Source: CAYOUV01 sp963790075 | GTDB lineage: Bacteria; Chloroflexota; Anaerolineae; Anaerolineales; Villigracilaceae | Reading direction: 5' to 3' | NCBI GenBank assembly: GCA_963790075.1 | Contig: CAWBNG010000004.1 | Span: forward strand, 1-64,000 | Length of the DNA stretch: 64,000 nucleotides | Part shown: positions 34,025-46,021 of the stretch, in pieces | Numbering within the stretch: position 1 is the stretch's first letter | Layout: each line of letters starts with the position of its first letter | Notes under the pieces: generated by a model | What the model was told of the DNA's origin: nothing | Databases searched by the model: none | Seen by the model: only the letters and a program-made list of their open reading frames with translations | Program-made: the position numbers and the translations under genes

Positions 34025-34699
34025 ATGATTACCGGTAAAAAGATTAAATTGCTTGCCATAACCTACAGCCTGCTGCTGGCAACCCTGGCCTGTACGCTAT
34101 CCGGCGCAAAGCCCAACCCTGGGGGAAGTAGCAGCGCAGGGGCGCCCACTTCGGCTGTTCTCATCTCCGACCCTGCTACCGCCATCCACAACGTGCTGCA
34201 GGCTGCCGCCCAGGCACCCGCCTACCATGCCTCCTTGAGCGTGAATTCAAACGGCAGTACTACCCAGATCGAGGGCGACGTAATTCTGCCGGACAAATTC
34301 CACGTCACCACCACGCACGATGCCAAGACCAGCGAATTTATCGTGGTGGGCAGTCAGAGCTATAACAAGTTAAATGGTTCTTGGAATGTATCGTCGTTCG
34401 ACCTGGCTGATCTAACCGCCAGTTTTACGGGCGTTTTGAGTCAGGACACAAGCATTACGGAGGCGAAGTTCGTCCAGATGGATTCCGTTGCTGGAAAGCC
34501 AGCGCTGGTCTACAGCTTCAACGCGCAATACAGGACCGGGGACCTGGTCATCAACTCGGCCACAACTATGTGGGTCGATTCTCTCAGTGGCTTGCCTGTC
34601 AAGCTGGAAGTGGACAGCGATGCAAGTGGCATCAAGTCGCACACGGAAGAGACGATCAGGTACGATCCGGGTATCACGATCGAGGCACCCATGCCCTGA
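34025..34699 (+). CDS. LppX/LprG-like lipoprotein
   Basis: A 224-residue exported lipoprotein; signal LLAITYSLLLATLAC ends in the lipobox. The mature part begins with a Gly/Ser-rich linker. The fold pattern (AAAQAPAYHASLSVNSNGSTTQIEGDVILPDKFHV, EFIVVGSQSYNKLNGSWNVSS, INSATTMWVDSLSGLPVKLEVD) is that of LolA/LppX-like half-barrels that carry lipids. GGAGA four bases before the ATG supports this start. Function inferred only from fold resemblance. Confidence 0.65.
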   Translation: MITGKKIKLLAITYSLLLATLACTLSGAKPNPGGSSSAGAPTSAVLISDPATAIHNVLQAAAQAPAYHASLSVNSNGSTTQIEGDVILPDKFHVTTTHDAKTSEFIVVGSQSYNKLNGSWNVSSFDLADLTASFTGVLSQDTSITEAKFVQMDSVAGKPALVYSFNAQYRTGDLVINSATTMWVDSLSGLPVKLEVDSDASGIKSHTEETIRYDPGITIEAPMP

Positions 34700-34806
34700 T
34701 GCACGCATGTACACTCAGGGGATAGTGTCTCTAAGCGGAAACAACAACCGGGGCGTCTGAATCGCGGCTCCCCGGTTATAATTAAAAAAAATTTCCAACC
34801 AAAACC

Positions 34807-35514
34807 GTGAAAAAAACTGCCTTCTTTGCGCTTCCTCTGTTTTTCATTGGGATCCTGTTAACCCTGTTGATCGCCGCTGGCACAGCCTGGGGGGACATGG
34901 AAGCCACGTATTATGGTTTCGACAACCTGGGCGATCATACCCTGACAACGCTGCAATGCCCGGTGTTCATGACGCGTGGTGAAACCAATATGGTTTCGGC
35001 GACTTTCCGCAACAGCAGCGACCGGCACCAGCAATTTATCGTGCGCGCTGACATCAGTGCACCTGGTCTGCTGGATAGCACTCAACAGTTCGTGGCACTC
35101 GATGCGGGCAAATCTGAAAAAGTTGAATGGGGCGTATCTCCTGATAACATCGATCTGGAATATTTCATCCTCGTCAAAGTTTTCCAGTATGCGGCTTATC
35201 AAATGCCATTGCGCCAGGCTACCTGCGGAATTTTAATCCTGCCAGCTTCGCCGTTGACTGGGACTCAGATCCTGATCATCTTTCTGGCAATTGGTTTATC
35301 AAGCATTGCGGGCGGCTGGTTGCTCTGGGCGAGGGTCGATCGTGCTGCCAACAAGCGGAGCCCAAGCATCCAGCGCGCCTCGGGAATTCTGGCGTTGGTC
35401 GTTTTGCTGGCCTTGATCGTCAGCCTGCTGGGCAATTGGATGTTCGGCATCCTGCTGATCTTCCTGAGCATCTTCTTGATGCTGGGGCTGGGTTTTTATG
35501 TGCTGATGCGCTGA
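34807..35514 (+). CDS. Exported membrane protein of unknown function
   Basis: A 235-residue protein; GTG start, no clear ribosome site. An N-terminal signal-like helix (LFFIGILLTLLIAAGTAWG), then an exported beta-rich domain (residues 30-140, with TLQCPVFMTRGETNMVSATFRNSSD that looks like a Dispase/NEAT-type immunoglobulin-like sheet). Three C-terminal membrane helices follow. Not recognised as a named family. Confidence 0.6.
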   Translation: MKKTAFFALPLFFIGILLTLLIAAGTAWGDMEATYYGFDNLGDHTLTTLQCPVFMTRGETNMVSATFRNSSDRHQQFIVRADISAPGLLDSTQQFVALDAGKSEKVEWGVSPDNIDLEYFILVKVFQYAAYQMPLRQATCGILILPASPLTGTQILIIFLAIGLSSIAGGWLLWARVDRAANKRSPSIQRASGILALVVLLALIVSLLGNWMFGILLIFLSIFLMLGLGFYVLMR

Positions 35515-35520
35515 CAAAGA

Positions 35521-35559
35521 ATCTAAAAGACCGGCTGGGTTTCAGCCGGTCTTTTAGAT
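35521..35559. terminator. Bidirectional terminator
   Basis: Perfect 17-bp stem ATCTAAAAGACCGGCTG and complement, loop of five bases. A and T runs on either side of the GC core make it work in both directions between convergent genes. Confidence 0.9.
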
Positions 35560-35571
35560 TCCAATCTGAAA

Positions 35572-38274
<2,703 letters not shown>

Positions 38275-38733
38275 AGGGACTCCTTTGAGAAGCATATCTT
38301 TCCCACCACAGAGACCGAAAAGGCGCAAAGGTGCGCCTTTGTCGTCCTTTCGGCCTGCGTGGTGAAATCCTGCAGTGTTGCAGTCTTCCTATTCTACCAA
38401 AGTAGCGGGGAGTGTAGCAAGTTTGGCTTTGGAAAGCACTGGGTCCGGATGAGCTATTGTCCCGGCTCATTTTTGACGGTATAGTAATAACAAACAGCAG
38501 TTGGTCAAAGCTCACATTTTGAGATTTGGCGCTGCGATTGCACTTCGTTGAGGCTCCAAAATCGCAGCATAAGTTTTGTGTGAGACAATTGAAGTAAAAT
38601 AAAAACCAAAGCGGTCTGATCCCGAATGGTTTGATAACAAAAGTAGGAGCGTCGGCAATGATGATTGGGCTGGCATTGCAGACAGAACGGACTGATGAAT
38701 TTATATGCCCAACTATTCCGGAAGGAAAACGAG
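38275..38733. other. Intergenic region with two hairpins
   Basis: No gene is seen in 459 bases. A long imperfect hairpin (CACCAC ... CCGAAAAGGCGC against GCGCCTTT ... TTTCGG ... GTGGTG) spans about 38298-38362. GCTGCGATT (38531-38539) and AATCGCAGC (38560-38568) form a second hairpin with a 20-base loop. These could be acnA leader structures or a small RNA. Confidence 0.4.
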
Positions 38734-39009
38734 ATGAGCCAGGATCAGCAGGACAAAATGGAACAGATGAAAAAAGAGCGCCAGGAACTGGACCGGCAAC
38801 AGGAGCTGGAACGAAAGGTAATGCAAGACGAACGGCAGCAGCTGGAGAAAGAACAGGAACAAAAACGAAAATCACAACGAGAGGAACAGCGGCTGCAGGA
38901 TCAACAGCAGGAACAAGAACGAAAGCAGCGCCGGCAGGACCAGGAGCAGGTGGATCAAAACCAGCAACAGAAATTGGAAACCTGGAAAGAGGAACAGAAG
39001 GGAAAATAG
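38734..39009 (+). CDS. Small Gln/Glu/Arg-rich coiled-coil protein
   Basis: A 91-residue protein composed almost wholly of Q, E, K, R and D (MSQDQQDKMEQMKKERQE...). It is predicted to be a single long charged helix or coiled coil with no hydrophobic core. GGAAGGAAAACGAG precedes the ATG. No family is recognised. It may be an RNA- or protein-binding spacer, or a low-complexity protein for desiccation or stress. The small membrane protein at 39153 follows. Confidence 0.55.
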   Translation: MSQDQQDKMEQMKKERQELDRQQELERKVMQDERQQLEKEQEQKRKSQREEQRLQDQQQEQERKQRRQDQEQVDQNQQQKLETWKEEQKGK

Positions 39010-39152
39010 CCGAAAAGCATCAGCTCGCGGATGTGCATACTACGCGTTCCAGGCATAAGCTTCTTCAGTATAATCAGGATCATCTGTCCTACCTGGGAGC
39101 AGCGTCTCAGGAATTGATATGGAGTGACACACAATAACTTGAGGGATGGATT

Positions 39153-39383
39153 ATGCGATCGTATATACCTATCACAGTAGTTGTCGTCGGTCTGGTGCTT
39201 ATCGCTGCGGGCATACTGATGCAACAGATCATGCCGGTACTTGGCCGGGCAGCCTTTCAGGCTGCGGCTGCCGGGAGTTACAATCCCGGCGATTATCGCC
39301 TCAATCTGACCTGGTATTATCTCATAGCGGGCATAATCATTGGATTGGGGGCGGTTGCTCAGGCTATGGAGAAAAAGAAATAA
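39153..39383 (+). CDS. Small two-helix membrane protein
   Basis: A 76-residue protein with two membrane helices (IPITVVVVGLVLIAAGILM and YYLIAGIIIGLGAVAQAM) joined by a 25-residue exported loop and ending KKK inside. GAGGGATGG precedes the ATG. Function unknown. Confidence 0.6.
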   Translation: MRSYIPITVVVVGLVLIAAGILMQQIMPVLGRAAFQAAAAGSYNPGDYRLNLTWYYLIAGIIIGLGAVAQAMEKKK

Positions 39384-39413
39384 TATTCGGTACAAACCTG
39401 AAAAACAAAAAAA

Positions 39414-39439
39414 CAGCCCTGCTCGTTCGAGCAGGGCTG
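39414..39439. terminator. Terminator between convergent genes
   Basis: 12-bp stem CAGCCCTGCTCG and complement with a two-base loop. The flanking A-rich run (39401-39413) gives a T run on the minus strand, so it stops the adenosine deaminase transcript. Confidence 0.85.
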
Positions 39440-39459
39440 CTGATTTTAGGGGAAACGAT

Positions 39460-40479
39460 CTAATTTCCCAGCTCTTTTTCTAATTTGGTGACCAATTCCA
39501 GGCGCTCCGCTTCCGACAAGAAAGCAGCTTTAGCTGCTGCCAGTATGCGTTGTTTGAGAACCTGACGTGGCAGGCCCAGGTCCTCGCAGGCCAGCTGGTA
39601 TTCGTTGCTCAAGGTGATGCGCGAAACGCTTGGGTCGTCGGTGTTGATGGTGACCTCCAAACCGGCTTGCAGCATACGCGGCAGTGGATGGGCACTCAGG
39701 GCGGGCACGACGCCGGACTGGTAGTTGCTGGTAATGCACACCTCGAAGGTTGTCCCGCGCTCGCGCGCCAGTTGAATGACGCTTTCATCTTCCAGCACGC
39801 GTACGCCATGGCCGATGCGCTCGGCACTGAGTTGTTCGATTGCCTCGCGTACGTTGTCCGCGCCGTCCCATTCCCCGGCGTGGATCGTCACGTGCAGGCC
39901 TGCCTGGTGGGCTTCCTTGAAAATGCCGGCGAACGGTAGGGCGGGAAATTCGGCCTCGTTGCCGGCCAGGTCGATGCCGACAATGCCCTGCTGTTTGAAA
40001 TCACCCGCCAGCCGGATCACTTGCTCGGCCAACTCCAGGCTCTCATGCCGGTTGACGCTGACGATCAGGCGCACGATTACGCCAAAGTCGTGCGCAGCCC
40101 GTTCTGCGGATTTGCAGACCCAGTTGATCACCTCGTGTAGCGGATAGCGTTCCGCCCGGCTCAATGCCACCGGCGTGAAATGAAGTTCCAGGTAGCGCAC
40201 CTGATCCCGGGCGGCGTCTTCGATTGCTTCCCGGGTGATGCGTCGGATCACTCCCGGGGAACGATAGAAAAGGCGCAGTGTGTTGAACTTGGCCAGGAAG
40301 TTCTGGAATGTGAAAGCTTCACGTTCTTGCATCTGCACCAGGGGACTCAGGCCAAGGCTGTCCCGTTGTACGTCGATGCCAAGTGCCCAGGCGACCTCCA
40401 GCATGGTTTCCAATCGCAAAGACCCCTCTAAATGGCGGTGTAAATCCACCTTTGGAAGGGTCTCGTAGAAGGGGCTCAT
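39460..40479 (-). CDS. add: Adenosine deaminase
   Basis: A 339-residue zinc hydrolase that deaminates adenosine to inosine. VDLHRHLEGSLR gives the HxH metal pair; HAGEWDGADNV, ERIGHGVR, TSNYQSGV and INTDDPSVS complete the active site. The start is ATG 40479; a TTG five codons upstream (40494) has a better spaced AGGTG and may also be used. It lies 47 bases from secA on the same strand and may be co-transcribed. Confidence 0.92.
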   Translation of the reverse strand: MSPFYETLPKVDLHRHLEGSLRLETMLEVAWALGIDVQRDSLGLSPLVQMQEREAFTFQNFLAKFNTLRLFYRSPGVIRRITREAIEDAARDQVRYLELHFTPVALSRAERYPLHEVINWVCKSAERAAHDFGVIVRLIVSVNRHESLELAEQVIRLAGDFKQQGIVGIDLAGNEAEFPALPFAGIFKEAHQAGLHVTIHAGEWDGADNVREAIEQLSAERIGHGVRVLEDESVIQLARERGTTFEVCITSNYQSGVVPALSAHPLPRMLQAGLEVTINTDDPSVSRITLSNEYQLACEDLGLPRQVLKQRILAAAKAAFLSEAERLELVTKLEKELGN

Positions 40480-40526
40480 ATTAGAGCGGCTCAAATTGCA
40501 CCTGCATGTCTGAACATGCCTCTATT

Positions 40527-43500
40527 TTAGTGCCGTTTTCGCTTCTTTTTCTTACCAGATTTATCGGGTTTCCTGGTTTTGGCGGCAGCTGGTGCAACGA
40601 CCTCTGTCGATTCGAGTGCTACGGTGTTCCACTGCCGCGGCTGATAAGAAAAGATGCGGCTGATGACCGTCCCGCGAATGTCCTCCACCAATGCCTGGAA
40701 CATCTCGGAAGCCTGGCTTTTATATTCCACCAAAGGATCGCGCTGGGCATATGCCTCCAGTCCGATCGAGACGCGCAGGGCTTCCACCCGGGTCAGGTAA
40801 TCAACCCATTGTTCGGTGATGGCGCCGAGCAGCAATTGACGGTAAATCTGGTTGAAGGCGCGGTAGCCCAATTCTTCGGACAGGATCTCGCGTTCGGACT
40901 CGGTCAGAGTCGTGACCGGTTGATCGAGCCGTCCCGGGTCCAGTTCATTGGCAGCCGGCCCGAAGTCCTGGATGCGTTCCGCGTTCTGCCGCAGACGGGC
41001 AAATTCACTCTGGCCCCAGGCCTCTTCCAGCGCTTCCTGGGCCTGCTCCAGATGGTCGAGCACGTCCTCGCTGACGGCTTCGGCGGTTTGGTTTTCAAGC
41101 AATTGGGCTGCGTGGAAGGCATAACTGAAGCGCGTGTAGACCTGCTTGATCTGGCGGTGGGTGCGTTTGTCGAAATCGGTGCGCGTACCCTGGGCCAGTG
41201 ATGACAACAGACGGATTTTGCCCGAGTCGTTTTCGACGTTTTCGCGCTGCAGCAATGCATCCAGGTCGCGCAGGATTTGTCCATTCTCACCGACCAGGCG
41301 TTGCTGCTGTGATTCCATTAATTCTCTGGCGGTGCCCAGGACGGTATCGGCCAGTTCGTCCCAGTCCATTTGGGCCAGTTCGTTCTTGTTCAGGTCAAGC
41401 AATTCGTTCAGGCGGTATTCGATTGCGCCCAGGACTCGCGTGGCGTTGAGCAGAGTGAGCTGGGTTTCGATGTAGTCGCGCAGATCGTCTTCGATCTCTT
41501 CGGGGTCGTCAGAGAGGGTGCGCAGCTGCTGGTTGGACAGACGCAGCGGCATGCGGATCACGTTCGCGAGTTCGTCAGCCACTTCTTGGGCGCGGCGCGG
41601 CTCTTCATTGTCACGCTGGCCTTCCAGGAACGTATCGAGCAAGTCGAAGCGTTCCTCGATCTGGGTGTCGAGCGCTTCGCCGGTGCGATCGATCAGGACC
41701 TGGATGGCGTTCAGGGTGTGGTTGTTCTCGGCTTGCACCGCCTGGCGGACCACTTCCAGCACTGCCTGGCGCACATCCTGGCCGGTCTGGTTCAGTTCAT
41801 TCAGCAGCAAACGGAAGCCATAGGACGGGTAGATCTGATCCTCGTCGTAAGCAAAGGGCGGTTGGACGCCGTCCAGCCAGGCCAGCAAGCGCCAGGGTCC
41901 TTCTTCGTCTTCAAAGGCCTGTGGCACGCGCTTTTCGACTTCAGCCTGCAACAGATCGTCGATGTCTTCGCTCAGGTCTTCCTTGGTAAAGACCCGGTCG
42001 CGTTGGGAATAGATCCGTTCGCGCTGGCTGTTGAGCACGTCGTCGTATTCGAGCAGGTGTTTGCGGACGTCGAAGTTGGCGCCCTCCACCCGTTGCTGGG
42101 ACTGCTCGACGATGTTGCTGACCATGCGGTTCTCGAGCGGCATGGCATCGTCCACGCGCAGACGCTCCATCAGGTTGCCGACCTGTTCGCCGCCGAACAG
42201 GCGCATCAGGTCGTCTTCGAGCGAGAGATAAAAACGGGATGAGCCGGGGTCGCCCTGGCGGGCGGCACGGCCGCGCAACTGGTTGTCGATACGGCGCGCT
42301 TCGTGGCGTTCCGAGCCAATCACGTGCAAACCGCCCAGCGCCTTGACGCGCTCCATGTCATCGAAGTATTGCAGGAAGGTCTTGACTTGCTCCTCGTAGA
42401 TGCCAAAATTGGAGGGGTCGGCCTTCAGCAAAGCCTGGCGGCGCTCCTCGTGCGACATCTCGTATGGGTCTTCGACCCCGATGCGGCGCAGTACGCGGTT
42501 GACGGCGGCGATGACTTCTTCGCTCAACTCGCCACCCAGTTTGATATCGACGCCACGCCCGGCCATATTGGTGGCGATGGTGACGGCCCCAAAGGCGCCT
42601 GCCCCGGCGATGATCTGGCTTTCCTCGGTATGGCGGCGGGCGTTGAGCACGTTGTGCGGAACACCGCCCTGCAGCACGGAACTGAGCCGTTCGCTGTGTT
42701 CTGCATCCAGATAGAGCAGTTCGAGCAGCAGGGACAGGTTGTCTGGGTCTTCAGGGTTGATCGACAAATCCAGCGGTTTGGCGAACTGCCGCAATTGGGA
42801 TGGGTCGATTTTTTCCAACGGGGCGTTGAGCGGCTGGAGTTCCTCGATCAGGCGCCCGTCCTCGACACGCTCGTTAGCCTGTAACCAGGTATGGCGGATG
42901 AGCATGATCTGCATCATTCGCCGGATTGGTTCTGCACGCAGCCGCCCGGACAGGCGGTCGGAGCTTTCGACCGAAGTGGTTCCGATCAGCAGCGGCCGTC
43001 CCAGCACGTGGAAGCGCACGATCTCGCTCACGGTGGCGCGCAGTTTGGCTTCGTCGGTGCGGAAGATGATATCGGGGTAGTCTTTACGTTTGAACAGCAC
43101 CGGCGTGGCATCCGGCGGGTCATCGCGGTGGATGTAATAAGTGTACTCGTACCCCTCATCATCCTTTTCCTTGCGGGCGGTCAGGGCTGCGCCCGAACCG
43201 AAGGCCTGGTATTCCAGGTTGGTCGGGATTGGCAGCACTTCCAGCTTGTAGATCTTGTCGAACTCTTCCGCCTCGGTCAGGGCCGTACCGGTCATACCAG
43301 ACAGTTTTTTATACATGCGGAAGTAGTTTTGCAGGGTGATGGTGGCGTAAGTGATGTTTTCTGGCTCGATGCGCACACCTTCTTTGGCTTCCACGGCTTG
43401 GTGCAACCCGTCGCTCCAGCGGCGGCCGGGCATCAGGCGGCCGGTGAACTCGTCCACGATAATGACTTTGCCGGCCTGGACCAGATAATCCTTATTGCGT

Positions 43501-44546
43501 CTGAAAAGATATTGGGCGCGCAGGGCTTGTTCAAGGTAGCCCAGCAGCCGGGCCTGTTCGGGCGTTACATCTTCCGGCCGGTCGGGGTCCTGCAAAGGCT
43601 GGCCCAGCAATTGCTCGACGTGGGCCACGCCCAGTTCGGTCAGGTTGATCGAACGGTCCTTCTCGTTGACCTCGTAGTCTTCAGGTTTAAGCTGTTTGAC
43701 GATCTGCGCCATGCGCCCATACCATTCCAGATCACCCTGGGCCGGACCGGAGATGATCAACGGCGTGCGCGCCTCGTCGACCAGCACGTTGTCGACCTCG
43801 TCGATGATGGCGAAGTGGTGGCCGCGCTGGACACGGTCTTCCAGGCGCATGGCCATATTGTCGCGCAGGTAGTCGAAACCGAACTCAGAGTTGGTGCCGT
43901 AGGTGACGTCGGCGCGGTAAGCCTCGACGCGATCCACCAGGCGCAATTGATGCTGGTCTTCGTGCGGCGATTCTTTCTGCGGGTCGACCAGGAAGGCTTT
44001 CTGGCCGTTCTCGGTGGCGGCTGCCATCTGCAGCACACCGACCGACAGGCCCAGGAAGTTGAAAATCGGCGCCATCCAGCGCGCATCACGCCGCGCCAGA
44101 TAGTCGTTGACGGTGATCAGATGTGTGCCGCGCCTGGATAGGGCGTTGAGGTAGAGCGGCAGGGTGGCGACCAGGGTCTTGCCTTCGCCGGTGCGCATTT
44201 CGGCAATCTCTCCGCGGTGCAGCACGATTCCGCCAATCAACTGTACGTCGTAATGCCGCAAGCCGAGGGTGCGTTTGGATGCCTCGCGTACGGCTGCAAA
44301 GGCCTCGGGCAAGATTTCTTCTAAAACATCCTGCTCGACTTCAAAGCGCTCTTCGTCGTCTTCGATGCCGTCGGTGGCTTCTTTGAGCTGGGCACGAAAT
44401 TCGTCAGTCTTGGCCCGCAGGGTTTCGTCACTTAAGGCTTCGAATTGTGCCTCAAGGACATTGACCTGCTCGACTCTGTCACTCAGCTTCAAGATATTCT
44501 TGCGATGGGGGTCGCCCCCCAGGATTTTTACGAAACTCTGGAGCAT
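40527..44546 (-). CDS. secA: Preprotein translocase SecA, greatly enlarged
   Basis: The ATPase motor of the Sec pathway, 1339 residues against about 900 in E. coli. NBD1 (MRTGEGKTLVATL, VIIDEVDNVLVDEARTPL), the preprotein cross-linking domain, NBD2 (TNMAGRGVDIKLGG, ERHEARRIDNQLRGRAARQGDPG) and the scaffold (DVRKHLLEYDDVLNSQRERIY, about 825) are present. Two insertions stand out. About 88 residues lie in NBD2 between SERLSG-type and GGVPHNVLNAR. About 300 extra residues lie between DVRK and AITEQWVDYL, where E. coli has about 115 in all. The zinc-binding C-terminal tail is absent; the end is basic (KKKKRKRH). Both inserts are helical and Gln/Glu/Leu-rich. Confidence 0.95.
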   Translation of the reverse strand: MLQSFVKILGGDPHRKNILKLSDRVEQVNVLEAQFEALSDETLRAKTDEFRAQLKEATDGIEDDEERFEVEQDVLEEILPEAFAAVREASKRTLGLRHYDVQLIGGIVLHRGEIAEMRTGEGKTLVATLPLYLNALSRRGTHLITVNDYLARRDARWMAPIFNFLGLSVGVLQMAAATENGQKAFLVDPQKESPHEDQHQLRLVDRVEAYRADVTYGTNSEFGFDYLRDNMAMRLEDRVQRGHHFAIIDEVDNVLVDEARTPLIISGPAQGDLEWYGRMAQIVKQLKPEDYEVNEKDRSINLTELGVAHVEQLLGQPLQDPDRPEDVTPEQARLLGYLEQALRAQYLFRRNKDYLVQAGKVIIVDEFTGRLMPGRRWSDGLHQAVEAKEGVRIEPENITYATITLQNYFRMYKKLSGMTGTALTEAEEFDKIYKLEVLPIPTNLEYQAFGSGAALTARKEKDDEGYEYTYYIHRDDPPDATPVLFKRKDYPDIIFRTDEAKLRATVSEIVRFHVLGRPLLIGTTSVESSDRLSGRLRAEPIRRMMQIMLIRHTWLQANERVEDGRLIEELQPLNAPLEKIDPSQLRQFAKPLDLSINPEDPDNLSLLLELLYLDAEHSERLSSVLQGGVPHNVLNARRHTEESQIIAGAGAFGAVTIATNMAGRGVDIKLGGELSEEVIAAVNRVLRRIGVEDPYEMSHEERRQALLKADPSNFGIYEEQVKTFLQYFDDMERVKALGGLHVIGSERHEARRIDNQLRGRAARQGDPGSSRFYLSLEDDLMRLFGGEQVGNLMERLRVDDAMPLENRMVSNIVEQSQQRVEGANFDVRKHLLEYDDVLNSQRERIYSQRDRVFTKEDLSEDIDDLLQAEVEKRVPQAFEDEEGPWRLLAWLDGVQPPFAYDEDQIYPSYGFRLLLNELNQTGQDVRQAVLEVVRQAVQAENNHTLNAIQVLIDRTGEALDTQIEERFDLLDTFLEGQRDNEEPRRAQEVADELANVIRMPLRLSNQQLRTLSDDPEEIEDDLRDYIETQLTLLNATRVLGAIEYRLNELLDLNKNELAQMDWDELADTVLGTARELMESQQQRLVGENGQILRDLDALLQRENVENDSGKIRLLSSLAQGTRTDFDKRTHRQIKQVYTRFSYAFHAAQLLENQTAEAVSEDVLDHLEQAQEALEEAWGQSEFARLRQNAERIQDFGPAANELDPGRLDQPVTTLTESEREILSEELGYRAFNQIYRQLLLGAITEQWVDYLTRVEALRVSIGLEAYAQRDPLVEYKSQASEMFQALVEDIRGTVISRIFSYQPRQWNTVALESTEVVAPAAAKTRKPDKSGKKKKRKRH

Positions 44547-44567
44547 AATGTCCCTTTCAAAGGGGCA

Positions 44568-44573
44568 ATTATA
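44568..44573 (-). promoter_or_regulatory. -10 box of secA
   Basis: TATAAT on the minus strand, 22 bases from the start codon; no good -35 is seen. The 185-base gap between secA and the plus-strand lipoprotein gene holds nothing else clear. Confidence 0.45.
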
Positions 44574-44731
44574 GCATAGCGGTCACCAGGCCTGCCATTA
44601 GAATGGTATAAGAAAAACCGATCGGGGCACGACCTGGCCAGCATAGTTTGAAACCCGGCCATTCTACCCCCAAAGGGCCTGTTGTATTTTGGATTTCGGA
44701 AGGTTACAATGGTTACGAGGAGATGTGACCC

Positions 44732-45934
44732 ATGAAACCTAAATATTTGTTGATCCTGGCCGCGTGCATAAGCGCACTGTTGTTGGTCGGGTGTACCCTG
44801 CCATCGTCATCCGTTTGTCCCCCGGACCAACTCGTCGCACCAGCCCTGAATGCCCCTGCCATGTGGGCGGTAGTCAGTTCCCTGACGCCCACCCTCTCAT
44901 GGACCTCTGCAGATTCCAGCGTGCCCTATCCCTACGACAGTTGTCATCCGAGCGGTTACCGGGTCAGATTGAGTACCGGCCCGTTCTTTTATGACACAAC
45001 GTACGGTTATACCGGGCCCGGAGACACGGATTGGGCTCCCTACAGCCCGCTGCAGCCTGGGACCGAATATGCCTGGGCGGTCCAGCCAGAGAGCGGCAGC
45101 AGCTTCGGACCGATCGCCGGCAATCGCTACTTTTTCACCGGGCCGATCTGTGCCACGTCTGCTTTGGTGGCCCCGGACCTGATGCAGCCGGGCAACGGTA
45201 TGGTGGTCAATGAGTTGAGCCCGTCCCTGATCTGGAAATATCCCGATCCCTGCGTTCCGGAAGGCTATCGCATCGACCTGTCGACCGATCCTTCCTTTGC
45301 CGATACCAGCCTGAGCGGCGGGACGGGGAATCCCTCCACGCGTTGGGGACCTGGCAGCGACCTGACGGACTGCACCTGGTACTACTGGCGGGTGGCGCCC
45401 ATCAACGGCACAACCCTGGGACCATTTTCCATTACACGCAGCTTCATGGTCAACATGGGCACCTGTCTCTATCCGATGCCCACCGTGGCTGGTCCGATCG
45501 TGACCATCGTGCCTCTGACCCTGATACCCCTGCCTATCGCCACAGCCCCGCCTTTTGAGAATCCGATCTGGACTTTGATCCAAAATGCCAACTGCCGCTA
45601 CGGGGATAGCCAGGTGTTCGAACCCCTGTCCTCCTACTATTCCGGCAAGTCCTTCCCGGCCGATGGCCGCAACGAAACTTCGACCTGGGTGCGTGTACAG
45701 CTGAACGCCAACAGCCGCTGCTGGTTCTCGGTCGTCACGGGCGAATTGAACGTCGACATGAAATTGCTGCCGGTCATCGCATCCCCACCCACGCCGGTGC
45801 CGACGCCAAAACCAAATAAGGTTAACTCTTGTTCGGACTATAAGACCATCGATCAATGCCGCCGAGATCCTGGGAATTTCGGCAATTGCGCCTGGGACCA
45901 GAAGGCCAATACTTGCCAGACGATTAAAAAATGA
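44732..45934 (+). CDS. Lipoprotein with two fibronectin-like repeats and an SH3-like domain
   Basis: A 400-residue exported lipoprotein: signal LLILAACISALLLVGC. Residues 33-135 and 138-240 are homologous domains, each with APxLxxPxxxxVVxxLxPxLxW, CxPxGYRxxLSTxPxF and a WxVxPxxGxxxGP stretch, suggesting FN3-like folds. After a Pro-rich linker comes ANCRYGDSQVFEPLSSYYSGKSF and WVRVQLNANSRCWF, an SH3b-like pattern. The C-terminus is a small Cys-rich module (CSDYKTIDQCRRDPGNFGNCAW). GAGGAG precedes the ATG. The ligand may be the cell surface or a polysaccharide (inference). Confidence 0.7.
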   Translation: MKPKYLLILAACISALLLVGCTLPSSSVCPPDQLVAPALNAPAMWAVVSSLTPTLSWTSADSSVPYPYDSCHPSGYRVRLSTGPFFYDTTYGYTGPGDTDWAPYSPLQPGTEYAWAVQPESGSSFGPIAGNRYFFTGPICATSALVAPDLMQPGNGMVVNELSPSLIWKYPDPCVPEGYRIDLSTDPSFADTSLSGGTGNPSTRWGPGSDLTDCTWYYWRVAPINGTTLGPFSITRSFMVNMGTCLYPMPTVAGPIVTIVPLTLIPLPIATAPPFENPIWTLIQNANCRYGDSQVFEPLSSYYSGKSFPADGRNETSTWVRVQLNANSRCWFSVVTGELNVDMKLLPVIASPPTPVPTPKPNKVNSCSDYKTIDQCRRDPGNFGNCAWDQKANTCQTIKK

Positions 45935-45976
45935 GCCTTGTGACTCCCTAACCCCCAAGTTTTGTTAGGATGGAAA

Positions 45977-46009
45977 ACTCCCGCGAGATTGTGCGCGGGA
46001 GTCTTTTTT
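45977..46009 (+). terminator. Terminator after the lipoprotein gene
   Basis: 9-bp stem ACTCCCGCG/CGCGGGAGT with an eight-base loop, then CTTTTTT. Confidence 0.9.
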
Positions 46010-46021
46010 GGGGCTGCTTCC

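Noticed and set aside
42891..44141. Long plus-strand frame opposite secA (416 codons)
   Set aside because: It is a shadow of the secA frame in GC-rich DNA. secA is certain on the minus strand, and the shadow protein resembles no family.
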